From CAWHQZ01 sp963831645 (lineage in GTDB: Bacteria > Pseudomonadota > Alphaproteobacteria > Rhizobiales > Aestuariivirgaceae): DNA of 64,000 bases. The notes below the pieces were generated by a model that was not told the DNA's origin, searched no databases, and saw nothing but the letters and a program-made list of their open reading frames with translations. Shown here one piece after another: positions 46,705-54,928 of the stretch. Each line of letters opens with the position of its first letter. The stretch's first letter is position 1. Location: NCBI GenBank assembly GCA_963831645.1, contig CAWHQZ010000006.1:310001-374000 (forward strand). The letters are read 5' to 3'. The position numbers were made by a program, and so were the translations under genes.

Positions 46705-47570
46705 TGGCCGGCTCCCGGTCGATAGCCCGAATCCGCACTGCCCGTGGCAATGTCGAGCACACCCTTCGCAACCAGTGTTACGAGAGCCAGCAGCGTCAGG
46801 AGCGAAGCGACGGCGAAGGCCGCCACGAAATTGTATTCGTTGTAGAGGATTTCAATATGCAGCGGCATGGTATTGGTGAGGCCTCGAATATGGCCCGAGA
46901 CGACGGAGACCGCGCCGAACTCGCCCATGGCGCGTGCGTTACACAGCAGCACGCCGTAAAGCAGCCCCCAGCGGATGTTGGGCAAGGTGACGAGCAGGAA
47001 CATCCGAATGCCCCCGGCCCCCAATGAGACCGCCGCTTCCTCGTCCTCGGTTCCCTGTTCCTGCATCAATGGAATGAGCTCCCGGGCGACAAATGGAAAG
47101 GTCACGAAGATCGTGGCGAGCACGATCCCCGGAACGGCGAAGATGATCTTCACGTCGTGCGCCTGCAGCCATGGACCGAGCCAGCCCTGCAGGCCGAAGA
47201 GCAGGACATAGACGAGCCCGGCGACCACCGGTGATACGGAGAATGGAAGATCGATGAAGGTCGTGAGCAGTGTCTTGCCGTGGAACTCGTATTTGGCGAC
47301 CGCCCAGGCGGCACAAACCCCGAAGACCAGATTTACAGGCACGGCTACGCCGGCAGTCAGCAGGGTAAGCCTGACTGCCGACATCGCAGCGGGGTCCACG
47401 AGTGCCGCAAAATATGCATCGAGCCCCTTGCGCAATGCCTGGCTGAATACGGTGACGAGCGGCAGCCCGATGAACAGCGCAAGAAACGCGATCGCCGACG
47501 CGATCAGCACGATCCTGACCGCCAAAGGATCGCGCCGAACCGCGAGGTGCCGAACCTGGCCCGCTGTCAC
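46701..47570 (-). CDS. cysW: sulfate ABC transporter permease CysW
   Basis: The GTG at 47570 overlaps the cysT stop (GTGA) and has GGAG at good spacing, giving 289 residues; a GTG nine codons earlier is also open. Six spans are seen. The EAA loop reads EQGTEDEEAAVSLGAGGIRMFLLVTLPNIRWGLLYG. The final stretch has RAMGEFGAVSVVSGHIRG and HIEILYNEYNFVAAFA, typical of CysW. It pairs with CysT to form the membrane channel. Confidence 0.95.
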   Translation of the reverse strand: MTAGQVRHLAVRRDPLAVRIVLIASAIAFLALFIGLPLVTVFSQALRKGLDAYFAALVDPAAMSAVRLTLLTAGVAVPVNLVFGVCAAWAVAKYEFHGKTLLTTFIDLPFSVSPVVAGLVYVLLFGLQGWLGPWLQAHDVKIIFAVPGIVLATIFVTFPFVARELIPLMQEQGTEDEEAAVSLGAGGIRMFLLVTLPNIRWGLLYGVLLCNARAMGEFGAVSVVSGHIRGLTNTMPLHIEILYNEYNFVAAFAVASLLTLLALVTLVAKGVLDIATGSADSGYRPGAGH

Positions 47571-48394
47571 GCGCTCGCTCCACGCCGGCGCGCCCACAGC
47601 TGGAGCGCGTTGATCAGCAGAAGGATCAACAGCGCCGCGGCCAGCATGGTTACGGCAATGGCGGTCGCCTCCTCGTACGCAAACTCCTCCAGCCTCACGA
47701 CGATGAGAAGAGGTGCGATCTCCGATACCATCGGCAGATTGCCGGCGATGAAGATCACCGAGCCGTATTCACCCACGGCGCGCGCAAAGGCGAGCGCAAA
47801 GCCCGTGGCCAGGGCAGGCAGGATGGTGGGAAGAATGACACGGATGAAGGAAGCCAGCCGCGTGGCGCCCAGCGAGGCGGCGGCCTCCTCGACCTCTGTA
47901 TCGAGATCGGCCAGCACCGGCTGCACGGTCCTGACCACGAATGGCAGCCCGATGAAGATCAGGGCCACCAGGATGCCGAGCGGAGTGAACGAAACCTTCA
48001 CGCCGAATGGCGCAAGAAGCCTGCCGACGGCGCCCTCTGGCGCGTAGATCGTCGTCAGTGCGATGCCTGCCACGGCGGTCGGCAGCGCAAACGGAATATC
48101 GACCAGTGCGTCCACCACGCGCCGACCGGGAAACTCGTACCGCACCAGAACCCAGGCGATGATGAGTCCGAACACCAGATTGACGAGCGCAGCGAAGAAC
48201 GAGACGCTGAAGCTCAGGTACAGGGAGGCCAGCACCCGGGGGCTCGCCACCGCCGCCACAAATCCGGCCGCTCCGAGATTGGCCGCGTTGGCAACGAGAC
48301 CGGCGAGCGGAATGAGCACAATCATGCTCAGCCACAACAGCGTCAGTCCGAGCGTAACGCCAAAACCTGGAATCACGCTCGGCTTGCGCCACAT
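47567..48394 (-). CDS. cysT: sulfate ABC transporter permease CysT
   Basis: From the ATG at 48394 the product is 275 residues, near the normal CysT size; a GTG at 48412 would add six residues. The sequence PGFGVTLGLTLLWLSMIVLIPL starts the first span. The EAA loop is DLDTEVEEAAASLGATRLASFIRVILPTI, and RAVGEYGSVIFIAGNLP follows. It is the other half of the sulfate channel. The binding-protein gene lies about 40 bases upstream. Confidence 0.95.
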   Translation of the reverse strand: MWRKPSVIPGFGVTLGLTLLWLSMIVLIPLAGLVANAANLGAAGFVAAVASPRVLASLYLSFSVSFFAALVNLVFGLIIAWVLVRYEFPGRRVVDALVDIPFALPTAVAGIALTTIYAPEGAVGRLLAPFGVKVSFTPLGILVALIFIGLPFVVRTVQPVLADLDTEVEEAAASLGATRLASFIRVILPTILPALATGFALAFARAVGEYGSVIFIAGNLPMVSEIAPLLIVVRLEEFAYEEATAIAVTMLAAALLILLLINALQLWARRRGASA

Positions 48395-48436
48395 GGCTCG
48401 CCCCGTAGCCACGGCGGGAGAATAATCTGCGGCGGG

Positions 48437-49444
48437 CTAGTTGCTGGGCTTGTAGATCTGGTCGAAGACCCCGCCCTCGGCGAAATGCGTGGCCTGCGCC
48501 TTGGTCCAGCCGCCGAACACTTCATCGACGGTGAACAGCGGAATGGCGGGAAAGCGGCTTTTGTGCTTCGCGGCGACTTCTTCGGCCCGCGGACGATAGA
48601 AGTGTCCGGCAGCCAGCTCCTGCGCCTCCGGCGAATAGAGCAGCTGCAGGTAGGCCTCCGCGACCGCCCTCGTCCCTTTCTTGTCCACGACCTTGTCCAC
48701 TACCGCGACCGGAGGCTCGGCAAGTATCGACACGCTCGGGTTCACGATTTCGAACTTGTCCTGTCCCAGCTCTTTGAGAGCGAGGTAGGCCTCGTTCTCC
48801 CAGGCGAGGAGGACGTCACCGACGCCGCGTTCAACGAAAGTGACGGTTGAGCCGCGGGCGCCAGTGTCGAGCACGGGGACGCGGCTATAGAGATTCCCGA
48901 CGAATTCGCGGGCCTTCGCTTCATCGCCGCCATGAACCTTCAACGCGTAACCCCAGGCGGCAAGATAGTTCCACCGTGCACCGCCCGACGTCTTTGGATT
49001 CGGCGTGATGACCTGCACGCCCTCCTGGGTCAGATCGCCCCAGTCCTTGATGGACTTCGGGTTGCCCTTGCGAACCAGGAATACGATCGTGGAGGTGTAG
49101 GGCGCGCTGGCGTTCGGCAAGCGTGTTTGCCATTTGCCGGCGATCAGGCCCTTTTTGGCGATCGCATCGATGTCATACGCAAGCGCCAGGGTCACGACAT
49201 CGCCCTCGAGACCATCGATCACCGCGCGGGCCTGCTTTCCCGAGCCGCCGTGCGATTGCTGGATGGTGACCGTTTCGCCAGTCTTTTCCTTCCAGTGTCT
49301 GGCGAACAGGTCGTTGAATTCCTGGTAGAGCTCGCGCGTCGGATCATAGGAAACGTTGAGCAGTTGCGTGTCTGCGTAAGCGGGCTGGCAAAACAGCGCG
49401 GCGGCGAAAGCGGCTGCCGCGGGCAGCGCGTGACGTCGAAGCAT
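48437..49444 (-). CDS. sulfate ABC transporter periplasmic binding protein
   Basis: The start at 49444 has the strong site GGAGGATCTC and gives 335 residues. The signal peptide ends at PAYAD. The mature part begins LLNVSYDPTRELYQEFNDLFARHW, then QQSHGGSGKQARAVIDGLEGDVVTLALAYDIDAI. The block NPKTSGGARWNYLAAWGYAL is a hallmark of the sulfate-binding (Sbp/CysP) family. It delivers sulfate or thiosulfate to CysTW. I cannot tell Sbp from CysP here. Confidence 0.96.
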   Translation of the reverse strand: MLRRHALPAAAAFAAALFCQPAYADTQLLNVSYDPTRELYQEFNDLFARHWKEKTGETVTIQQSHGGSGKQARAVIDGLEGDVVTLALAYDIDAIAKKGLIAGKWQTRLPNASAPYTSTIVFLVRKGNPKSIKDWGDLTQEGVQVITPNPKTSGGARWNYLAAWGYALKVHGGDEAKAREFVGNLYSRVPVLDTGARGSTVTFVERGVGDVLLAWENEAYLALKELGQDKFEIVNPSVSILAEPPVAVVDKVVDKKGTRAVAEAYLQLLYSPEAQELAAGHFYRPRAEEVAAKHKSRFPAIPLFTVDEVFGGWTKAQATHFAEGGVFDQIYKPSN

Positions 49445-49517
49445 GAGATCCTCCTCGTTAGAGCTTGCCGTGCACAGCCCCGACACTTCCTGGGCCGTCC
49501 GGCATGATTGATGGGAG

Positions 49518-49700
49518 TTACAGTATTTTTAAGGCCGAGCCTCGCTTCACCGGCGACAGTTCGGCCGGTGGCTTGGAATCGACGGGCGAAAGGCCGATCA
49601 GATGGTCGAGCATGAGCTCGTGACCGGCAGCCGACCGGCGATCGGGCAGCAGCCATGCAGGGCTGCGCCAGAAAATTAGGGTGGAAGTGAGTTCAGCCAT
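49518..49700 (-). CDS. small leader-like ORF at the head of the sulfate operon
   Basis: An ATG at 49700 has a very strong ribosome site (AAGGAGATGGTC) and opens a 60-residue frame beginning MAELTSTLIFWRSPAWLLPD. It ends 73 bases before the binding-protein start. I know no family. Its place between the palindromic region and cysP/sbp and its good ribosome site suggest a real small protein or a leader, but its composition is not diagnostic. A longer frame starts at 49721. Confidence 0.5.
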   Translation of the reverse strand: MAELTSTLIFWRSPAWLLPDRRSAAGHELMLDHLIGLSPVDSKPPAELSPVKRGSALKIL

Positions 49701-49727
49701 GACCATCTCCTTGGTTGACACAAAACT

Positions 49728-49765
49728 CTATAAACTTTATAGGATATGTCAACTATTTAATAGTT
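49728..49765 (-). promoter_or_regulatory. two palindromic operator-like sites upstream of the sulfate operon
   Basis: A perfect inverted repeat CTATAAA-C-TTTATAG lies at 49728-49742. A second, AACTATT-T-AATAGTT, lies at 49751-49765. Their centres are 23 bases apart. A -35-like TTGACA on the minus strand (49752-49747) lies between them. This AT-rich pair stands out in GC-rich DNA and is placed to control the operon. The nearby Rrf2 regulator is the obvious candidate, without proof. Confidence 0.6.
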
Positions 49766-49897
49766 CGAAGCCAAGTTGGGCGAAGTGGGCTGATGTACTT
49801 GTGAGAATCGTCACATACGGAAAAGCGCACGCATGGTCAGTTGCGAACTCGTCCCCCCGGCTCTCCCCGATCCCTGCAACAGAGGAGCCGGGCTCTG

Positions 49898-49930
49898 GAA
49901 AAGGCCCCCTCCCCCCTCGGGGGCCTTTTC
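49898..49930 (-). terminator. intrinsic terminator after the Rrf2 gene
   Basis: A 12-bp perfect stem (GAAAAGGCCCCC with GGGGGCCTTTTC) around a pyrimidine loop lies 38 bases beyond the Rrf2 stop. The T-run on the minus strand is inside the stem base (CCTTTTC). It can work in both directions. Confidence 0.75.
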
Positions 49931-49967
49931 TTCTCGACGTTCCGGGCGCCGATCGTAGCGGGTCTAT

Positions 49968-50426
49968 TTAGGAGATGGCCGCCTTCTGACGCAAATTACC
50001 GCCGCGCGCCCGTTCTCCGCCGGCGAGATCCGACAGCATGGTGTCGTCAAGGATGCGGCGATGTGAATCCGCCACCGGCGCGAAAGCGCGGCGGATGCGG
50101 CATGTCTTTTCGTCCCGGCAGTCGGGGCAGCGGCTGTAGGCCACGATGCTCAGACAGGGCAAGGGCGCGATCGGTCCATCGATCACGCGAAGCACCTGCG
50201 TGATGCTGATTTGTCCGGCCGGCTTCAGCAAAGCATATCCACCCAGGCTGCCGCGGCGGCTCTGCACCAGCCCCTGGCGCTTCAGCGTGAGCAGGATTTG
50301 CTCCAGGAACTTCTTGGGAATTTGCTCCTGCCTGGCGATCGATGCGGTCTGCATCGAGGCACCCGCCGGGAGCTGGGCCAGTGCAATGAGGGCGCGCAAA
50401 GCATATTTGGCTTGCTTCGATATCAT
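49968..50426 (-). CDS. Rrf2-family transcriptional regulator
   Basis: The 152-residue product starts MISKQAKYALRALIALAQLP, the usual winged-helix opening of Rrf2 proteins, then IPKKFLEQILLTLKRQGLVQSRRGSLGGYALLKP. Cysteines occur in the region CLSIVAYSRCPDCRDEKTC, a placement like that of Fe-S Rrf2 members (IscR, NsrR) but with different spacing. It sits between the sulfate operon and mtnP. Control of sulfur genes is likely by position. A cluster or a metabolite-enzyme sensor (as for CymR) could be the signal. Confidence 0.92.
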   Translation of the reverse strand: MISKQAKYALRALIALAQLPAGASMQTASIARQEQIPKKFLEQILLTLKRQGLVQSRRGSLGGYALLKPAGQISITQVLRVIDGPIAPLPCLSIVAYSRCPDCRDEKTCRIRRAFAPVADSHRRILDDTMLSDLAGGERARGGNLRQKAAIS

Positions 50427-50507
50427 GTGCTGTCTCCGGCACGCTCAACATGCCGTATAAAGGATTGCGCCTCCAACTGCAGCGGTATTCAGCGCTTTCG
50501 GATCGAT

Positions 50508-51395
50508 ATGGGCACAAGCGTTCTGGGGATCATTGGCGGCTCGGGTCTCTACGACATCGGGATGAACCGCGTTCGCTGGACGGCCGTCAAGAGTCCCTGG
50601 GGCAAGCCGTCCGCAAGCGTTTGCAGCGGGACACTCGGCGGGCTCTCGATGGTGTTCATGCCCCGCCACGGCCGCGGCCACACGCTGTCGCCATCGGCGA
50701 TCAATTACCGTGCCAATATCGACGTGCTGAAGCGCGCCGGCGCAACTCATATCGTCGCCTTCTCGGCCTGCGGCTCGTTGCGGGAAGACATTATCCCCGG
50801 CATGTTCGTCATCGTCGACCAGTTCATCGACCGAACCTGCGGCAGAAAGGGCAGCTTCTTTGATGTCGGCTGCATCGCGCACGTGTCGATGGCCGAACCC
50901 GTCAGCCCCCTTCTGGGCCGCATCGCCGCTGGCGCGGCCGAGACGGAAAAGATCGGCTACCGGGCGGGCGGCACCTACCTCATTATCGAGGGTCCGCAAT
51001 TTTCATCGCTGGCGGAGTCCCGCCTGTACCGCTCGTGGGGGGCCGATCTCGTCGGCATGACGAGCATGCCCGAAGCCAAGCTTGCCCGGGAGGCCGAGCT
51101 TCCCTATGCCGCGGTTGCCATGGTGACCGATTTCGACTGCTGGCGCCTCGATCACGGCCACGTAGATGCCGCTTCGGTCACGAAGGTCATGCGAACCAGT
51201 GGCGAAATGGCAAAGCGGCTCGTTCAGCGCATCGCCCGGGACTTTCCGGATCCGGCGGGTCCGTGCCCCGTCGGCTCCGACCGCGCGCTCGACGGCGCCA
51301 TCATGACGCCGCCAAAATTCCGCGACCGGCGTCTCATGAGAAAGCTCTCGGCCATCACCCGGCGGGTGCTGCGGGCCGAGCAAGTTTCCAGCTAG
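50508..51395 (+). CDS. mtnP: S-methyl-5'-thioadenosine phosphorylase
   Basis: The ATG at 50508 gives 295 residues. The phosphate site is LGIIGGSGLYDI. Later blocks are FMPRHGRGHTLSPSAINYRANI, GTYLIIEGPQFSSLAESRLYRSWGADLVGMTSMPEAKLAREAEL and VTDFDCW, the MTAP type (with SMPEA). It splits 5'-methylthioadenosine, returning adenine and starting methionine salvage. It is divergent from the Rrf2 gene. Its stop shares the CTAG with the stop of the convergent pxpC-like gene. Confidence 0.96.
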   Translation: MGTSVLGIIGGSGLYDIGMNRVRWTAVKSPWGKPSASVCSGTLGGLSMVFMPRHGRGHTLSPSAINYRANIDVLKRAGATHIVAFSACGSLREDIIPGMFVIVDQFIDRTCGRKGSFFDVGCIAHVSMAEPVSPLLGRIAAGAAETEKIGYRAGGTYLIIEGPQFSSLAESRLYRSWGADLVGMTSMPEAKLAREAELPYAAVAMVTDFDCWRLDHGHVDAASVTKVMRTSGEMAKRLVQRIARDFPDPAGPCPVGSDRALDGAIMTPPKFRDRRLMRKLSAITRRVLRAEQVSS

Positions 51396-52366
51396 GCAAG
51401 TGCAGCCCTGACTTTACCCAGGACGCCCGCACGATCGCGGCGGGCAGCGAGCGCCCCATCGATGTCGACTCTCACGAACTGGACGGGGGTGTGCGGCTGC
51501 AGCTGGCCGATGACGTCGAGATCCGTCGAGATGACCGTCCCGACCATCATGTAGCCGCCACCCGACACCGCATCGCGGTGCAGCACGATCGGCTCGGTGC
51601 CTCCCGGTACCTGGACCGATCCATAGGGATAGCATGCATCGACGATGTTCGACGGATCGGAACCGGCGCCGAACGGCTGCTTGCGCGGCTCAAATTCGAG
51701 CGCCCGGCCGCCGCGGAACCGATAGCCGATCCGGTCGGCTTCCGGCGCGACCTTCCACGTATCTTCAAAGAAGTTGCGGCCCGACGGTTCCGTAATGCGA
51801 TGCCAATAGAGTCCCGGCATGGTCCTGAGCTCTGCTGTCTTGCCAGGCGCACGCCGCAATCCACCGGCTATCGATCGACCCTCCCTGACCTTCTTACCAG
51901 TCGTGCCAACCGGCAATTCATCGCCCGCGGCGAGCTTTCGGCCCTGGTGGCCGCCGAGCGCGCCCAGCGCATACGTGGAGCGGCTGCCGAGCACCTCCGG
52001 CACATCAATTCCACCGCTCACCGCGATGTAGGCTCGTGCGCCGCTCTTGAGGAAATCAAACGAAAGGGTCTCACCCTTTTTCACTGCGAAGGAGGTCCAG
52101 GTCTCCCTGACCTTGCCGTCGACCTTGGGCGGCAGTTCTGCACCCGTCACCGCGATCATCGAATCGGCGGTGAATTCAAGCTCCGGACCCATGAACACCG
52201 CCTCGAGGACGGCCGAGCCCTCCTCGTTGCCGACCAGCAGGTTGGCGGCTCGGAGCGCGAAGCGATCCATGCCGCCGGAAAGCGGAATGCCGATGTGATA
52301 GTAGCCCGGCCGTCCCAGGTCCTGCACGGTCGTTGAAAGGCCGGGAGTCTTCACCCTAATTGCCAT
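51392..52366 (-). CDS. PxpC/KipA-like carboxyltransferase subunit
   Basis: The ATG at 52366 gives 324 residues. The pattern VKTPGLSTTVQDLGRPGYYHIGIPLSGGMDRFALRAANLLVGN is that of the KipA/PxpC family, which is also one half of the carboxyltransferase part of urea carboxylase. The GGGYMMVGTV segment near the C-terminus is conserved. With the PxpB-like protein it would form the two-part core. It overlaps the pxpB-like gene by 11 bases and is the last gene of the operon. In E. coli PxpABC hydrolyses 5-oxoproline, but there the biotin subunits seen here are absent. Confidence 0.92.
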   Translation of the reverse strand: MAIRVKTPGLSTTVQDLGRPGYYHIGIPLSGGMDRFALRAANLLVGNEEGSAVLEAVFMGPELEFTADSMIAVTGAELPPKVDGKVRETWTSFAVKKGETLSFDFLKSGARAYIAVSGGIDVPEVLGSRSTYALGALGGHQGRKLAAGDELPVGTTGKKVREGRSIAGGLRRAPGKTAELRTMPGLYWHRITEPSGRNFFEDTWKVAPEADRIGYRFRGGRALEFEPRKQPFGAGSDPSNIVDACYPYGSVQVPGGTEPIVLHRDAVSGGGYMMVGTVISTDLDVIGQLQPHTPVQFVRVDIDGALAARRDRAGVLGKVRAALA

Positions 52367-53232
52367 GGAGCACTCCGTCGAGCTTGCGGTTGTAGCCGTC
52401 GATGTCCTGGTTGAACTCGGCCAGCGAAAACGTGACGTTGCGCATGAGCGGTGCAAAACGCCCTGCTTCCACGTCGGCCTTGGCCTGGTCGTAGGCCTCG
52501 CGGTCGATCGGCTTCCACTTCACGATATCGCCCGGCTTGAACAGGCACATGAAGTCGCGCAGGTAGCTGATCCGTTGTTCAGGATCGTAGATCGGCATCG
52601 GCGTGATGCCGAACATCTGGTAGCCGCCGGCGCCGCGCACTGAGTAGATGCATCCGAAGCAGCCGCCGTGCCCGACAGTGAGCTTCGGCGTGTCGGTGCG
52701 CGGGCGCAGATACTTCGGCACCTCGATCTGCCGTGACCGGTCGACCATCTGATAGAGGAATGGCAGCCCGGCGACGAACCCGACCATCGACACGAACCAC
52801 GGCGAACTCGAATGCGCCTTGATGAAACCTTCGATCGAGCCCAAGTTGTTGATCCGGGACGCATACTCGATGTCGGTGCTCTTGGGATCCTGATGACGCT
52901 CCCGGAAGCGCATCAGGGTCTCGCGGGTCCATGGATCGTTGTAGTACACCGGGATCTCGATGATCCGGGTGTTGAGCACCGAGTTCGGCTTTTTCCGCCG
53001 ATCTCTCGATCCTCTTGACCTCCTCCAGCATGTCATCGGGGGCGATCAGATCCGGATCGAACTTGATCTGGCACGACGCGTTGGCGGGACAAATCTCGGT
53101 CACGCCCTTGATTCTGCTGTCACGAACGGCGTTGGTGATCGACAGGCCTCGAAAGAAGGCCTCCAGCGACATTTCTTCGTCGACTTCGACGAAGATGTGC
53201 TCATCGCCGCCGAACGAGTAACGGGTTTTCAT
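52356..53232 (-). CDS. PxpB/KipI-like subunit, with apparent frameshift
   Basis: Two frames make one protein. The N-terminal part (from 53232) reads MKTRYSFGGDEHIFVEVDEEMSLEAFF to IERSAEKAE. The C-terminal part reads LNTRIIEIPVYYNDPWTRE to LAEFNQDIDGYNRKLDGVLHGN and ends at 52356. They join if one A is dropped from the A5 run at 52990-52994. Family motifs include PWFVSMVGFVAGLPFLYQM, LRPRTDTPKLTVGHGGCFGCIYS and GAGGYQMFGITPMPIYDP. It should pair with the PxpC-like protein. As written it is broken in the middle; a homopolymer sequencing error is a serious alternative to gene loss. Confidence 0.86.
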
Positions 53233-53251
53233 CTGCGCGCCACCTCCACGA

Positions 53252-54616
53252 TCATGTCAGATGCCGGGCATGGTGCTCCAGCCAGCGCTCGAGCCAGCGC
53301 GTGTCGAAGCGGCCCGCCCGCACGTCCTCGTCGGCAGCCAGTGCCTGATGGAGCGACCTGGTCGTCTTCACGCCGGCAATCTCGAGCTCGCTCAGCGCAC
53401 CTTTCAGACGTTCGATGGCGCTGGCACGGTCTTCGTCCCACACAATGAGCTTCCCCAGAAGTAAATCGTAGAATGGCGGCACCGAGTATCCGGAATAGAG
53501 CATGCTGTCGAAACGCACGCCATGGCCGCCGGGAACGGCGAGTTCGCTCACAACTCCGGGAAACGGCGCGAAACCCCGCGCCGGGTCTTCCGCATTGATT
53601 CTGACTTCGATTGCGTGCCCGGACACCCGGATGCCGCTTTGCTTCAGCCGCAGCGTCTCGCCCCCGGCGATCCTGATCATTTCCCGAACCAGGTCGATGC
53701 CGGTGACCAGCTCGGTCACCGGGTGCTCGACCTGAATGCGGGTATTCATCTCCAGGAAGTAGAACTCGCGCGCCCCTTCCGCATACAGGAACTCGATCGT
53801 ACCGGCGCCGCGATAGTGCACACTCCTGGCCAGCGCGACAGCGGCGGTGCACATTTTCTCCCGGATGTCGGGAGGCAACGACGGGGAAGGCGCTTCCTCC
53901 CAGACCTTCTGCCGTCGGCGCTGCAGCGAGCACTCCCGTTCGAAGCAATGCACCACGTCATCGCCGTCGCCCAGCACCTGAACTTCGATATGCCGGGCCC
54001 GCTCGATGATTTTTTCCACGTACAGGCCGCCGTCGCCGAAGGCCGCCTTCGCTTCAGCGCGCGCCTGCGGCACGAGATGCTCGAATTCGCTGCGGTTGTT
54101 CGCAACCCGGATGCCTCGCCCGCCGCCGCCGGCGGCTGCCTTGATCATCACCGGATATCCGATCCGCTCGACAACCGCGCGCGCGGCCTCGATTTCATCG
54201 ATTCTGCTCTCGCTGCCGGGTACCGTCGCAATGCCGGCGCCGGCGGCAACGTTTCGGGCGGCGACCTTGTCGCCCATCAATCGTATCGATTGTCCTCGCG
54301 GACCGATGAAAATCAGTCCGGCCGCCTCCACCGCATCGGCAAAATCGGCGTTTTCGGCCAGGAAGCCGTAGCCCGGATGTACCGCATCCACCCCCGAGGT
54401 GCGCGCCGCATCGAGGATGGCGGGGATATTGAGATAGGACTTGGCAGCGTGCGGCGGCCCGATGTCGACGGCCTCGTCCGCGAGCCTGACGGCGAGCGAG
54501 GCTGCGTCGGCCTGACTGTGAGCCTGCACGGTTCTGATCCCCAGCTCGCGCGCCGCGCGGACAATGCGTACTGCGATTTCACCGCGGTTGGCGATCAGCA
54601 GGGACCTGATGGCCAT
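53252..54616 (-). CDS. biotin carboxylase (AccC-like)
   Basis: The 454-residue product has the N-terminal LIANRGEIAVRIVRAARELGI, then HPGYGFLAENADFADAV, and the glycine loop KAAAGGGGRGIRV. The ATP-grasp part includes HCFERECSLQRRRQKVWEEAPSP and FLEMNTRIQVEHPVTEL. The length and motifs match AccC-type carboxylases, but its place beside PxpB/C homologues suggests a role in a specialised carboxylase. It would load CO2 on the biotin carrier encoded next. The carrier gene lies 14 bases upstream. Confidence 0.94.
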   Translation of the reverse strand: MAIRSLLIANRGEIAVRIVRAARELGIRTVQAHSQADAASLAVRLADEAVDIGPPHAAKSYLNIPAILDAARTSGVDAVHPGYGFLAENADFADAVEAAGLIFIGPRGQSIRLMGDKVAARNVAAGAGIATVPGSESRIDEIEAARAVVERIGYPVMIKAAAGGGGRGIRVANNRSEFEHLVPQARAEAKAAFGDGGLYVEKIIERARHIEVQVLGDGDDVVHCFERECSLQRRRQKVWEEAPSPSLPPDIREKMCTAAVALARSVHYRGAGTIEFLYAEGAREFYFLEMNTRIQVEHPVTELVTGIDLVREMIRIAGGETLRLKQSGIRVSGHAIEVRINAEDPARGFAPFPGVVSELAVPGGHGVRFDSMLYSGYSVPPFYDLLLGKLIVWDEDRASAIERLKGALSELEIAGVKTTRSLHQALAADEDVRAGRFDTRWLERWLEHHARHLT

Positions 54617-54630
54617 GGCCGGCGGCGATC

Positions 54631-54873
54631 CTAACCTTCCACATCGGCGAGCGGCTGACCTGCCATGACCGGTTCCTGGTCCTCGATCGCGAAACTGACG
54701 ATCCGGCCCGCCGCATCGGCCTTCACTTCGTTGAACGATTTCATCACTTCCACCAGCCCGATGACGTCGCCCAACTCGATCCGGTCGCCGACGTTCTTGT
54801 ACGGCGGCTGGTCGGGAGCGGGCTTGCGGTAGAAGGTGCCGGGAAGCGGCGACAGGATTTGCTTTCGCGCCAT
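54631..54873 (-). CDS. small biotin carboxyl carrier protein
   Basis: The 80-residue product is one biotinyl domain: MARKQILSPLPGTFYRKPAP, then EVMKSFNEVKAD with the biotin-accepting Lys 45, and ends in VMAGQPLADVEG. It lacks the long N-terminal part of AccB. The first half is like the acetyl-CoA carboxylase carrier (SPLPGTFY). It is probably the carrier for the adjacent biotin carboxylase and PxpB/C-like proteins. Confidence 0.94.
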   Translation of the reverse strand: MARKQILSPLPGTFYRKPAPDQPPYKNVGDRIELGDVIGLVEVMKSFNEVKADAAGRIVSFAIEDQEPVMAGQPLADVEG

Positions 54874-54928
54874 GGCGGCTTGATTCCTCCTTGTTCGATG
54901 CCTGCGAGTGTATGCGTTTCCGCTTCAG

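Larger units (their letters stand above)
49701..49967. other. control region between the sulfate operon and the Rrf2 gene
   Basis: About 265 bases with no gene. It holds the two AT-rich palindromes and a -35-like TTGACA for the sulfate operon (left part), and a strong terminator hairpin after the Rrf2 gene (right part). Confidence 0.6.
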
